Shown here piece after piece: positions 35,996-45,700 of a stretch of DNA of 64,000 nt (its first letter is position 1; each line of letters begins with the position of its first letter). The position numbers and the translations under genes were made by a program. The notes under the pieces are model-generated. The model was given only the letters and a program-made list of their open reading frames with translations. It ran no database searches and was not told the DNA's origin. The DNA comes from Narthecium ossifragum (taxonomy: Eukaryota; Streptophyta; Magnoliopsida; Dioscoreales; Nartheciaceae), in the NCBI GenBank assembly GCA_963920575.1, contig OY986966.1:25821717-25885716 (forward strand), given 5' to 3'.

Positions 35996-36082
35996 ACGGT
36001 GGCTTATCCCGTTTCTCATCGTGGAAAAAAAGATGATTTTTTTGCATGCATGCATGCGGGACACGTACCGTAGCTTATCCCG
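35996..36082. repeat. RY-rich tandem repeat array A, segment after CACTA
   Basis: Resumes with ACGGTGGCTTATCCCGTTTC directly after the CACTA end, includes GCATGCATGCATGCGGGAC, and stops at CTTATCCCGT. Confidence 0.75.
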
Positions 36083-39000
36083 TAATGGGCAGAGCCCCTA
36101 ATTTTGATGTTATTATGCTAAAAAGGACTCTGACAAACTTAATTTGGATCGTTAACCCCAAATAAGTGTGAAAAAAACCATCATACACTTTTCCTTTTTT
36201 TTTCATTTTTTTTATTTTGTTCGTCCTCCTCTCTCTCATCTATCTCCTCTCTAAGCTCACCGTCCATCGCCATCCCTGGCAACGTCCCTATCGACCATGA
36301 ACTCCCCAACCGGCATGTCTCTACCTCCATTAATGCCGGCGAGAACCTCAAAACCCCACTAATCCCGGTGAACCCATCTCAGCGAGCACCAACCCATCTT
36401 CTTCAGAACCCATCGACGTCAAGCTCCTCCAGCCTCGACCAACATCTTATTATCACCACCCAAGGTCGCCAACGCCTCCATCAGCAGGGTCCCATGACCT
36501 CACCACTCCGAGGTGATCCTCGACGCCTCCGGAAACAAATAATGCCACCTCGAGCTCCGAGCACATTGCCCGACGACCGACGACCTCATCAGCCTCCCTC
36601 CTCATCGTCGAAACCCCCACCTGAGCTCCTCCTCCTTCAAGAACCCCGCGCCACCACCTTCCAATACCGCGCCACCTCCGATCTCCAAATCCCATTCCAA
36701 CCCCAGATCCGCCCATCCAACGTCACCCTGACATCTCCTAGAGGTTGCCGGAGGTTAAAACTGGTATAGGAGGGATCCTAAGGACCTAAAGAACTGATCC
36801 CCCATGTCCTAGGACGGGGGCCTAAAGATATAAAATAGAAAAATAAAAAGTGAAAAATGAAAAAGAGAAAATTGATAACGGATATGAGATTATTGGAGTT
36901 TAAGACTTACCATATGAGACAACCCAGGGATCTGAGGAGTTAATCGCCACGTCCCTAGGATAAGATGTAAAGCAAAATTTGTATTATGTTCTTTTTTCTG
37001 TTTCTCTTTTAAATTTTCCCTCTTTACTTTTCTCTTTTTAATTAAAAATAAGATGATTTTCACTTTTTAATTTTCTCTCTTTAATAATCCCTTTTGAAAA
37101 TTTCCATTTTTTAATTTTATCTTTTCAATTTTCTTTACTTAATCAACATATAGGGCAATTGGATGACTGAGAGTTGCCGGAATCGGATCGATGGTGAGGA
37201 AGGACATCCGGTAGTCGACGCCGGTGGAGGAGGGGTCGTGGAAGCCTGGGGTTTCGATCCACCTGGTCGGATCCCCGGTGGGCCAGTCGTAGGGGACGGA
37301 TCTGAAAGTAGCGCGTGGTGGTGGAGCTCTTGGAGAGGATGAAGATGACGGCGAGCAGTGGTAGGGGGGTGAGTAGTTTGAGGGGCATGGATCCTGTGGT
37401 GGAGGAACTTAGGGAGGGCGGAGGCGGTGGAATGAGGTGATGGCGGCACCATTCCTAAGGGAGGAGCTCGGCGGCGCCCCGGTGACGCACCTCGAGTTTG
37501 AGGGAGGAGCTCGGGGGTGGCATGGGGCGAGTCTGACGATGGAGGATCTGATCAGCCGTCAGTTTTTCCTTTTTTCATTTTTCATTTTTCTCTTTTTTTT
37601 TCTTTTTGCTTTTACATTTTAACCGCTTAACGAATTTTCGCACCCCCAAATTAAAGAGAGAAAATTAAAAAGCCAAAAGTTAAAGAGTGAAAATTAAAAT
37701 GAAAATATTAAAGAGAGAAAATTAAAAAACAAATTAAAGAGAGAAAATCAGAAGGAGGAATTTTTTATGTTATTTCAAAGCATTTTCCTATGCTTTTCTC
37801 TTGTTTTCACCTCGAAATAAAAACAGTTAATAGCTCCTCGTTACATTATAATCATTATCATCATTATGGTACGCCACTGTTTGTGCTAGATCCATGTCCT
37901 TCTGCACTCACCTCATTAAACTACTCTATATTGCCCACAGTCTCTCCAAGCACCCCAGCTTCCTCCTTATCTCCATCTCGTGTTCTCCACGGCGGTAGTT
38001 TTCCTTGTAGGCAAATATGCCCATTGGCATTGGATTAGACGAGGAAAATCGAAAGAGCACTACTTCTCAAGACCTATGCAATCATTCCACCGTCCACGAA
38101 TCACAGACACACAAAAAAAAAAAAATCTAGCAATAACATCACAGGCTAGAACTAATCCATGTGCTTGGCATAAATGACGGATCAGATCCAACATTGGGCC
38201 GTTTGGCACCGTCGGATCCCGGTGGATCCGCGGGATCCGGCGTTTGGATAACGCCAGATCCCGCACGGATCCCGGGGCGGATCCTATTTTCGGCGTCCAC
38301 TTGATTCATTCGAGCGGACGCGGGGATGGAATCCGTGGGACCGCGGTATCCAAACGGACCCATAGTTCACATAGAACTAATCGGCGCGATTGAGCCTCTC
38401 TGGAGCTTGATCGCCGTCGAGGATGGCCGATAGGACGTAGGAGGTGACAGAAGAGAGGTCGTAGAAGGATGGGGATGCCATCTACCGAAGCGGACAAGGA
38501 GATAAGCGGCGGAGACGGTGGATCCGATGAGATCGGCAGCAGTGGTGTTTAAAAGCATAGGACGGCAACGATCCGGTGGCTTGGAGTGTCGGGGACGAAA
38601 TTAGGGGTGCTTGGGAGGGCTTCACGATGATTATAGAAAGCTCGACGAGACGCGGGATGGAGAGAGTGGCGGAGTAGCTTCCGCAACGGAGGAGGCGACG
38701 GATCTCGACGATGACCGATCTCGGATGGGGTCGCCGGTGGCCGGAAGAACGACGTCAGTGAAGGAGGATCTCAGAGAGGTTGGAACGGAGATAGGGAGGA
38801 GGGGAGGTGCCGCGGGTGATGCTGGAAGGGGAGAAGGTGGTAAATCTCGATGACATTGGGACTCGTGGTCGCGGCCACCGGTGGTAGGGGAAGTCGTCGC
38901 CGATGCAAGGTCCTCGGAAAGGATCCCGCCAAAATGGAGGGGAGGAGCCGCGGGTGGCGGTAGAATTGGGAGGAGGGACAACGAGAAGGAGAGAAGCGGC

Positions 39001-39107
39001 AGTCGAAAAATTAAAACTAATCACCAATGACCGTCAAAACGGGGTAATCATATGAAATAAGATATAGTAGGGTTCTGGGTTAATATGCTTCCCTATTTTT
39101 GTAATCA
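36083..39107. mobile_element. Unclassified 3-kb insertion in array A
   Basis: The tandem repeat stops mid-unit at 36082 and resumes at about 39108, so ~3 kb was inserted, possibly with loss of a few bases. Termini are unclear: left AATGGGCAGAGCCCC, right TGTAATCACCTAAC. The interior alternates AT-rich AAATTAAAGAGAGAAAA strings with GC-rich blocks. A segment near 37155-37310 on the minus strand reads in one frame SVPYDWPTGDPTRWIETPGF then MSFLTIDPIPAT, and one near 38395-38481 reads MASPSFYDLSSVTSYVLSAI. These may be captured gene pieces; families unknown. A GC-rich MITE is nested at 38196-38361. Confidence 0.45.
38196..38361. mobile_element. GC-rich Tourist-like MITE, second member
   Basis: Left end GGGCCGTTTGGCACC; right end in reverse complement GGGTCCGTTTGGATACC. 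Flanks ATT and ATA give no clean TSD. The interior is rich in GGATCC/GATCCCG words and shares CGCGGTATCCAAACG with the element at 12005-12229. Confidence 0.65.
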
Positions 39108-39545
39108 CCTAACAAAAAATGATATCTTTGCATGCATGCACGTGGTGGATACGGTGGCTTATCCCGTTTCTCATGCATGCATGTGATACATACGGTGGCT
39201 GGCTTAATGCCGTTTCTCATCGGAAAAAAATACATTGATATCTTTGCATGCATGCATGCATGTGATACATACCGTGGCTTATCCCGTTTGCCATTAGGAA
39301 AACAAAGATGATATCTTTGCATGCATCCATGCATGTGTGACAGTACGGTAGCTTATCCCGTTTCTGATTAACAAAAAGAGAATGATATCTTCGCATACAT
39401 GCGTGTGACACATTCGGGGGCTTATCCCGTTTCTCACCAGGGGAAAAGAATGATATCTTGCGTGTAATGCGCGCACGACATGCATGCATGTGTGATATAT
39501 ACGTACGTACGGTGGCTTATCCCATTTCTCATCAGTAAAAAATGA
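39108..39545. repeat. RY-rich tandem repeat array A, last segment
   Basis: Six to seven units with TGATATCTTTGCATGCATG, GGTGGCTTATCCCGTTTCTC and an A-run. After it comes a unique-looking flank (GACTTGGCATTATATGCT, TTGCAATTTAGTAAAT, ATTTGCATTTAGAT) that recurs after array C near 50175-50250. Confidence 0.8.
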
Positions 39546-40157
39546 CATCTTGCAGTTGCCGACTTGGCATTATATGCTAATGTCGCCTGCCACGTCGTTC
39601 ATGTTGCAATTTAGTAAATGATTTATCTCAAAAATTTGCATTTAGATCTTGGAATGTGGACTTGAGTTGGCAGTCTTGAGAATGGCCACACCAGCGATGT
39701 GACATGGGACGTCTTACCTGAAATCCTCAATTCAAAGTCTCCCGCCCAATTCCCAATTCCTATATTCTATTAATCGAAGAACCCAAGGGGTAATGGAGGA
39801 TATTACTGCGTGTGGAAAGTGATTAAGGTTTGCCGTCCATTTGATTCAAGATTTGAGTTCTCGTTTTTTGATTTCTAATTTTTCTATCGGTAATACTTTA
39901 TCAATGGATTAGGTTTCTTAATAAATAAACATCTAGTGATTGAGGAGCATGTATGAGATACATATCTTTGTGTATGTACCTCAATCACGACCGTTCCGAT
40001 ATATTATGAAGTTTATGTAAAATAATTAGTGGCAGCGTGGGATGCGAAACACAGTCAGTGTAACAATCATCTTTCTTATTCACGCATTAAAGAAGAGAAA
40101 GTTGCTTCTTTATTAAGCCATCCATGGATAAAGATGGGCCAGTCAAACGACCATTAG
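39546..40157. other. Boundary between protease unit 1 and unit 2
   Basis: Holds the distal flank of unit 1 and the 3' flank of protease copy 2. Its last part (TTCTTATTCACGCATTAAAGAAG, a few bases before 40100) matches the 3' flanks of copies 1 and 4. No gene. Confidence 0.45.
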
Positions 40158-41507
40158 CTAGTTTTGTCCATCACGCGAGCAATCCTCGGGAACAAATGAC
40201 AGCTCCATCCTTCGAACATCATACACGAACCGAGTGTTGAATTGCTGATACGCCCCTATAACCGTCATTGTTGGATTAGGCAGCATCATCAAACAGAAGC
40301 AGTGCTGGCTCTCATCAATCGTGAACACTTCTTGTGCTTTGATGTGAAGAATTGCCCCATCAAAATGAAGTGCCATGCTAGGAAGGTATTTCACGAATCC
40401 GTTCGGCATTTCGTAGCAGAGATCGAGCTTTGGTTTATGGATCGGTTTGAGATTTAAGATGTGGAAATAATATGCCATTGCGTTCCTGACAATATTGTAG
40501 GCTGGACTGATCAAGAACGTCAACGTCGTACCTGAGTCAATGACGACGCCACCACTCCGGTCGGCCTTACGTGCAAAGGTACTCGGCGGAATGTTGAGGC
40601 GTTGGCCATCGAGGCTTATCCCGTCCAATTTGAGCCAATAGTTGAAAGTATCATGATACTGCAAGAATCGGGTTGTCTGCAACTGCCCTCGGATTCTTAT
40701 GTCGGAGCCGAAGCGTAAAAAGCCGGACACCGCAGCTCTCGGGCTAAAAAAACAATAAGAAAATCGGCCGTCTCCGGTGCGTTCCGCCATGTGGTTCACA
40801 AAAGAGACACCGCCACGATTCAGTCCCATTATACCGGCTGCCTGGCCAACATCTGGTGGATCGATGGCCTTATAAGTGCAGCCGAATGGCACATCTTTCA
40901 TTGTCTCCGATCGCCCGCTCGATGATACGAAAGTGAGGGTCTCCTTCGAGAGGAAGCCAGATACAATGGTTTGTTTATCGGGACCAAGCCCGTAGGGGAT
41001 TATGTATACGCATTTGCCACGGTCGCATTGGAATGGGCTCACACAAAGAGGATCATTGCAAGGGAGCTGACGATACGAGGGCGACAACCTGGGTTGGAAG
41101 AGGGGCGCGCTCGGCGAGAACTTGTGCTCACAACCTTCACATTGTGCCCATGTTAAGTAGCTGCCGGTGTCCAAGACGAGATCATATGACTTCTTTGCAC
41201 GGCCAGTGCCAATGCTAAGAGACACCAAGTAAGTCATCCTCCTCCCATTTGGAAACACCGGAGCCCGTATCTCCGCCGTGTCTAATGAATCGATGTAGGA
41301 TTTGGATGATTCAACGAACATATAGAGGAGTTCATTGTCAGTGAGATTTCCTAGGGAACTAAAGTGGCTGTGGAAGAGCTTGAGGCTGAGGCCGCTTTTG
41401 GTGGTGTTGGCGGCTATGGTGGGGATAGGGGAGACCATGGTGATCAGAACGAAGAGAAACATGGTGGTCATGATCACTTGAGATGGTGGTTGATAAACTT
41501 TTGCCAT
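40158..41507 (-). CDS. Aspartic protease copy 2 (A1, nepenthesin-like), intact
   Basis: 449 residues from the MAKVYQPPSQ methionine, which fits the TATA box 50 bp upstream; a longer in-frame start exists but would pass the TATA box. Signal segment at about 10-28, then a propeptide. First catalytic motif LVLDTGSYLTW (D113), flap-region tyrosine in YGLG (~172), second motif VVIDSGTTLTFL (D324). Many paired cysteines (CEGCEHKF, CNDPLC, CDRGKC, FGC, YCF, LCYE, CFC, EDC) fit the cysteine-rich nepenthesin-type insert and fold. Intronless. A plausible role is a secreted or apoplastic protease of the CDR1 group, which in other plants acts in defence signalling; here that is inference. It is the only copy in the cluster with both an intact frame and an intact TATA block, so the best candidate for activity. 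Confidence 0.92.
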   Translation of the reverse strand: MAKVYQPPSQVIMTTMFLFVLITMVSPIPTIAANTTKSGLSLKLFHSHFSSLGNLTDNELLYMFVESSKSYIDSLDTAEIRAPVFPNGRRMTYLVSLSIGTGRAKKSYDLVLDTGSYLTWAQCEGCEHKFSPSAPLFQPRLSPSYRQLPCNDPLCVSPFQCDRGKCVYIIPYGLGPDKQTIVSGFLSKETLTFVSSSGRSETMKDVPFGCTYKAIDPPDVGQAAGIMGLNRGGVSFVNHMAERTGDGRFSYCFFSPRAAVSGFLRFGSDIRIRGQLQTTRFLQYHDTFNYWLKLDGISLDGQRLNIPPSTFARKADRSGGVVIDSGTTLTFLISPAYNIVRNAMAYYFHILNLKPIHKPKLDLCYEMPNGFVKYLPSMALHFDGAILHIKAQEVFTIDESQHCFCLMMLPNPTMTVIGAYQQFNTRFVYDVRRMELSFVPEDCSRDGQN

Positions 41508-41556
41508 AGAGTTGAACAAAAGTGTACTGAGAAAGATGGTGGCTGAATTAAGGGAC

Positions 41557-41566
41557 CATATATAAG
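41557..41566 (-). promoter_or_regulatory. TATA box of protease copy 2
   Basis: Minus-strand CTTATATATGG, about 50 bp upstream of the ATG, within the same promoter block (CATGACCATCTTCC...TTCAGCCACC) as the sister copies. Confidence 0.65.
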
Positions 41567-41890
41567 GAAGATGGTCATGAGTTTTAGTTATCATCAATAT
41601 ACAGTGTCTAGAGATTCATACACTGCATGGATTTTAGACAGCCGAGATATTTCCGAATCTTGAATGCATGGGCGCACGGGCATGCATGCATGCATGCATA
41701 TGCATATACGTGTCTTGGGATCGATTCATGTCATATGTTACAGGAATCGTGATGCAATAGCATTCAAATATTTATTTTTTCTACTCATATTTATGTAAAA
41801 ATAAAATCAAAATTTAATTAGTTTTTTAATAAAAAAAATCCAATTCCGACATTAACCCCAATGCCAAAAGTGGGGATATAAGTTGGTGGG

Positions 41891-43107
41891 TTAGGGGATG
41901 TTTGGTTGCAAAGAGGGCTGGTGGAATGGAAAGTGGAGAGAAAGCCTGGAGGAATGGAAAGCTGGTGGAATGGAAAGTTATGGATTTTAAGTCTGTTTGG
42001 TTGTTGTGGAATGAGGATGGGAAAGCAGGATGGAAACTGTTTCCATCTGTTTGGTTGAAGTGGAAAAGATGGTGAAATAATCTCTCAATTCTTGGAATAA
42101 TCTCTCTCTTTCTCTCTCTCTCGAGAATAGTACCTCTCCTTTCCTCTAGTAGGTTCTTCAATTTACAGACTTTCTCTACCAAAAAAAAAAAAAGGAGAAG
42201 AAAGAAATTTCAAAAACTCCATGTTCATCATAAACAGTTTCCTTTGAGATCTCAATTCCTTATCTTTCTCTTTGCATCCCAAAAATTAATCATCTACTTT
42301 AGGAACATAGATCTTCCAACTAGGGGTTGTTTCTCTCTCCTCCCTTCTCAAATCCAGAGCTCTCTTTCTCTCTCTATAGCTATGACGAGTTCACCATCTT
42401 GGCCGCCTTCAAGAGGAGACGACTGCTCCAATGGCATCTGCACCTTTAGCTGCCCACAGTGGTGCGGCTCCATCATCTTCAGCACGCCTCCGCCCTTCGA
42501 CGACTCCCCCTCCGGCCCCTCCCTCTCCCCCCTCGTCATCGCCGTCATCGTCAGCATCATCGCCAGCTTCGTCCTCCTCGTCGCCTACGCCCTCATCTTC
42601 CGCCGCAGCCGTTGCCAGCCCTGGTGCCGCACCAAGCTCTCTGCCTCTTCCGCCAACCTGGACACCTCGCACGGTGATCTCGCCGCCGTGGCTGCAACAC
42701 CGGCGGCGACGCATGTGGACGGGCTCGACGAGAGTCTGATAAACAGAATCGCGCCCTGTAGGTACCGCCGGGCGGACGGGCTAATTGGCGGCACGGAGTG
42801 TGCGGTGTGCCTGATTTCGGCGAAGGGGAGAGTCTCCGGCTAGGGAGAGGAGGTATCGGACAAATGGGTGGAATGGTCACTCACTTAAGTTTCCATTCCA
42901 CCCAATTTTGCTGTTTCCACCAATATTTTGGGTGGAAACATTTGGGTGGAAAGTGATGTTTTGGGTGAAATGGTGGAAACATTTCCATTCCACCATTCCA
43001 CCACCGTTTCCCACCCCAACCAAACATAAAAAAACTGGGTGGAATGGTGGAAACATTTCCATTCCACCATTCCACCAGCATTTTCACTGCAACCAAACAC
43101 TCCCTTA
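41891..43107 (+). mobile_element. PIF/Harbinger-like element carrying a gene fragment (Pack-type)
   Basis: TTA at 41891-41893 and 43105-43107 bracket 41894-43104. Ends are inverted over ~38 bp: left GGGGATGTTTGGTTGCAAAG, right in reverse complement GGGAGTGTTTGGTTGCAGTG, both then reaching GCTGGTGGAATGG. Near both ends there are further GGTGGAATGG/CCATTCCACC words forming hairpins (42960-43080). No transposase. The GC-rich centre is a fragment of an ATL-type RING-H2 gene. This is the Pack-MITE situation, but in a TTA-target element. Confidence 0.88.
42382..42880 (+). pseudogene. Captured ATL-type RING-H2 E3 ubiquitin ligase fragment
   Basis: From ATG at 42382 the frame gives a protein N-terminus with CSNGICTFSCPQWCGSIIF, a membrane helix (SPLVIAVIVSIIASFVLLVA), a basic stretch, and the GLD motif (GLDESLINRI) followed by CRYRRADGLIGGTECAVCL. 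That order (hydrophobic segment, GLD, RING) defines ATL ligases, closest in style to ATL51/52. Right after CAVCL about four bases are missing; the frame ends at the TAG at 42841, while the original RING reading (FGEGESLRL) continues two bases out of frame to ~42850, where homology stops. Only the first zinc-ligand pair of the RING remains, so it cannot act as a ligase. Base composition is far more GC-rich than the host transposon. Confidence 0.85.
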
Positions 43108-43689
43108 GTGATAAAAAAACATGGGTTTGAGATTTTATCCCACCTATTTCCCATTCTACTCCAATATTGTTTAGGGATAAATTAGGGAATAAAGGGAGAC
43201 ATACCAAATGTAGCCTAATGGCCTGACGGGGTGGGTTTGGATATTTTGATCCAAAAAGAAATGTTTAATTAATTTGAATATATGTGCCTCTTAAATTTCA
43301 TGTGTTTGATTAACTTTTGATCTTTTTTGTGTCTCTTAGGCCACAAATTTAAGCTCCAAAGAAAGCAAGTGATCTCTCACTTGGGTGTAAGGTAGATAAG
43401 ATTTTGAAATGTGCAAAAATTAACAACAAGATGTATCTTTGCCAATTTTTAACACTTTCCTTCTTTACGGGTAATTAAGTGATCCTTTGATTGTGGATAA
43501 GAAATATATATGTTGATAATTGTAGGATGTATATGGTTGCTGCCGCCGCTCAGATGTTTCACATGATCAGCTCCCCCCGCTTGCCATTCAATCATATAGA
43601 AACCTCACCATATTATTACACAAGAGAAGGTTACTTCTTTATAATTAAGTGATCCATAGATAAAGATCCATCAGTCAAACGATCATGAG
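43108..43689. repeat. Duplicated 3' flank of the protease unit (copy 3)
   Basis: From about 43240 this matches the flanks at 27235 and 48110: CATGTGTTTGATTAACTTTTG, AAGCTCCAAAGAAAGCAAG and GTGATCTCTCACTTGGGTG. A non-coding part of the duplicated unit. Confidence 0.6.
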
Positions 43690-45123
43690 TTAGTTTTGTC
43701 CATCACGCGAACAATCCTCTGGCACAAATGACAACTCCATTCTTCGAATATCATATACGAACCGAGTGTTGAATTGTTGATACGCCCCTAAAATCGTCAA
43801 TGTTGGATTAGGTAGCATCATCAAACAGAAGAAGTGCTGGCTGTCGTCAATCATGAACACTTCTTGTGCTCTGATGTGAAGCGTTGCCCCATCAAGATGA
43901 AGTGCCATACTAGGAAGGTATTGCTCGAATCCGTTCGGCATTTGGTAGCAGAGATCGAGTTCAAGCTCCGGTTTACGGATCGGCTTGAGATTTAAGATGT
44001 GGAAATAATATGCCATTGCGTCCCTGACGATATTGTAGGCTGGACTGATTAAGAACGTTAATGTCGCCCCTGAGTCAATGACGACGCCACCACTTTGGTT
44101 GGGGTTACGGGCAAAGATATTCGGTGGAATGCGGAGGTCTTGGCCGTCGAGGCTTATGCCGTCCAATTTAAGCCAATAATTGGGATTATCAGGATAATTT
44201 AAGAATCGAGTTCTCTGCAACTGCCCTCGGATTCTTATATCAGAGCCAAACCGTAAGAAGCCGGACACCGCAGTTCTCGGCCTGAAAAAACAATAGGAAA
44301 ATCGACAGTCTCCGGTGCGTTCCGCCATCAGATTCACAAAGGACACACTGCCACGATTCAGCCCCAGCAAGCCGGCTGCCTGGCCGGGAGAAGAGACGCC
44401 GATGCGTTCACTCTTATGAGAGCAGCCGAATGGCACATCTGTCATGGTCTCCAATTGTCCGCTCGATGATCGGAAAGTGAAGGTTTCCTTTGAGAGGGCG
44501 CCTGTTACGGTGGTTCGTCTAGTGGAGGTGGAGCCGTAGACAATTTTGTAGGCACATTTGTTATGGACGCATTGGAATGGGCGCACACAAAGGGGATCAC
44601 TGCAAGGGACATGGCGATACGAGGGCGACAACATGGGTTCAAAGAGGGGCACACTCTTCTAGCCTCCGGGCTTATTTAGTCAAAAAAAAAAAAAGAGGGG
44701 CACACTCTCCGAGAACTTCGGGTTACAAGGTTTACATTGTACCCATGTTAAGTAGTTGCCGGTGTCCAAGATGAGGTTGTGTGGCGTCAGTCCATGGCCG
44801 GTGCCGATGCTAACAGACACTATATAGGTCATCTTCACATTCGGAAACACCGGAGGTCGTATCTCCGCAGTGTGAACTATGGAGGTCGGCAACTGTAATG
44901 AATCGATGTAAGATTTGGATGATTCAACGAACATATAAAGGAGTTCATTGTCAGTGAGATTTCCTAGGGAACTAAAGTGGCTATGGAAGAGCTCGAAGCT
45001 GAGGCCGCCTTTGGTGGTGTTGGTGGCTACGGTGGAGACAGGGAAGACCATGGTGATCAGAATGAAGAGAAGAAACATGGTGGCGATGATCACTTGAGAT
45101 GGTGGTTGATAAATCTTTGCCAT
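43690..45123 (-). pseudogene. Aspartic protease copy 3, disrupted by a LINE-tail insertion
   Basis: Start at MAKIYQPPSQ (45121-45123). The N-terminal part runs through LILDTGNYLTW (DTGN where sisters have DTGS) to SVPLF. There the frame enters an insertion of about 37 bp (~44660-44693) and stops. The C-terminal part resumes at PLFEPMLSPSYRHVPC with the second motif VIDSGATLTFL, ending at the stop 43690. The insertion reads, on the plus strand, TCTAGCCTCCGGGCTTATTTAGTC plus an A13 tail, flanked by a duplication of AGAGGGGCACACTCT. Copy 3 belongs with copy 5: both have the extra QLPTSIVHTAEIRPPVFP stretch in the propeptide and LELDLCYQMPNGFEQYLPS. The TATA block is degenerate (TATACA). Confidence 0.9.
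44646..44707 (+). mobile_element. Very short LINE 3'-end insertion with poly(A) and TSD
   Basis: AGAGGGGCACACTCT occurs on both sides of ~37 bp ending in A13. Its CCTCCGGGCTTATTTAGTCAAA resembles the 3' end of the LINE remnant at 55841-56101 (minus-strand TCCTCGGGCTTAACTAATCAAA) and, less closely, that at 6544-8802. It is therefore an extremely 5'-truncated retrotransposition event inside protease copy 3. Confidence 0.78.
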
Positions 45124-45177
45124 TGCATGTGCTGCGTTGAACAAAGGTGTACTGTGAAAAGTGGTGGTTGAAGGGAC

Positions 45178-45187
45178 CATATACAAG
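45178..45187 (-). promoter_or_regulatory. Degenerate TATA box of protease copy 3
   Basis: Same block as copies 1, 2 and 4, but reads CCTTGTATATGG on the minus strand (TATATA changed to GTATAT). Confidence 0.5.
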
Positions 45188-45284
45188 GAAGATGGTCATG
45201 AGTTGTATACAGTGTCTATAAATCTATACACTGTATGCATTTTTAGACAGCTGAGATATTACCAAATCTTGCATGCATGATGCG

Positions 45285-45700
45285 AAGCATTGACCCCCGC
45301 ATGTGTGATATGGTGGCTTATCCCGCTTCTCATCGAGAAAATAAAAATGATATCTTTGCATGCATACAAGTGTGACACGTACAGTAGCTTATCCCGTTTA
45401 TCATTTGGGGGAAAAAAATGATATCTTTAAATGCATGCATGTGATACATACGGTGGCTTATCTCGTTTCTCATCAGGGGAAAAAAATGATATCTTTGCAT
45501 GCATGTGAAGTGTGGCTTATCCCGTTTCTTATCAGGGAAAAAAAATGATATCTTTGCATGCATGTGTGACACGTACGGCAGCTTCCCGTTTCTCATCCGG
45601 AAAAAAAAAGATATCTTTGCAAGCATGCATGTGATACATACGGTGGCTTATCCGTTTCACGTTTGGAAAAAAAAAAATATGATATCTTTGCACGCATGAG
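45285..45700. repeat. RY-rich tandem repeat array B
   Basis: Six units upstream of protease copy 3. TGATATCTTT starts lie near 45348, 45419, 45487, 45546, 45609 and 45679, so spacing is about 59-71 bp. Each carries GCATGCAT, a variant of TGATACATACGGT, GGCTTATCCCGTTTCTCATC and an A-run. Frames through it are artefacts. Confidence 0.85.

Noticed and set aside
39080..39548. 84-90-codon minus-strand frames rich in H, C and M (also 45330-45726 and 60185-60388)
   Set aside because: Products of translating the tandem repeat unit; the repeated HACMQRYHF-like peptide reflects the repeat, not a protein.
42409..42880. Several overlapping frames on both strands over the ATL fragment
   Set aside because: Only the frame starting at 42382 carries family motifs; the others are GC-rich shadows.
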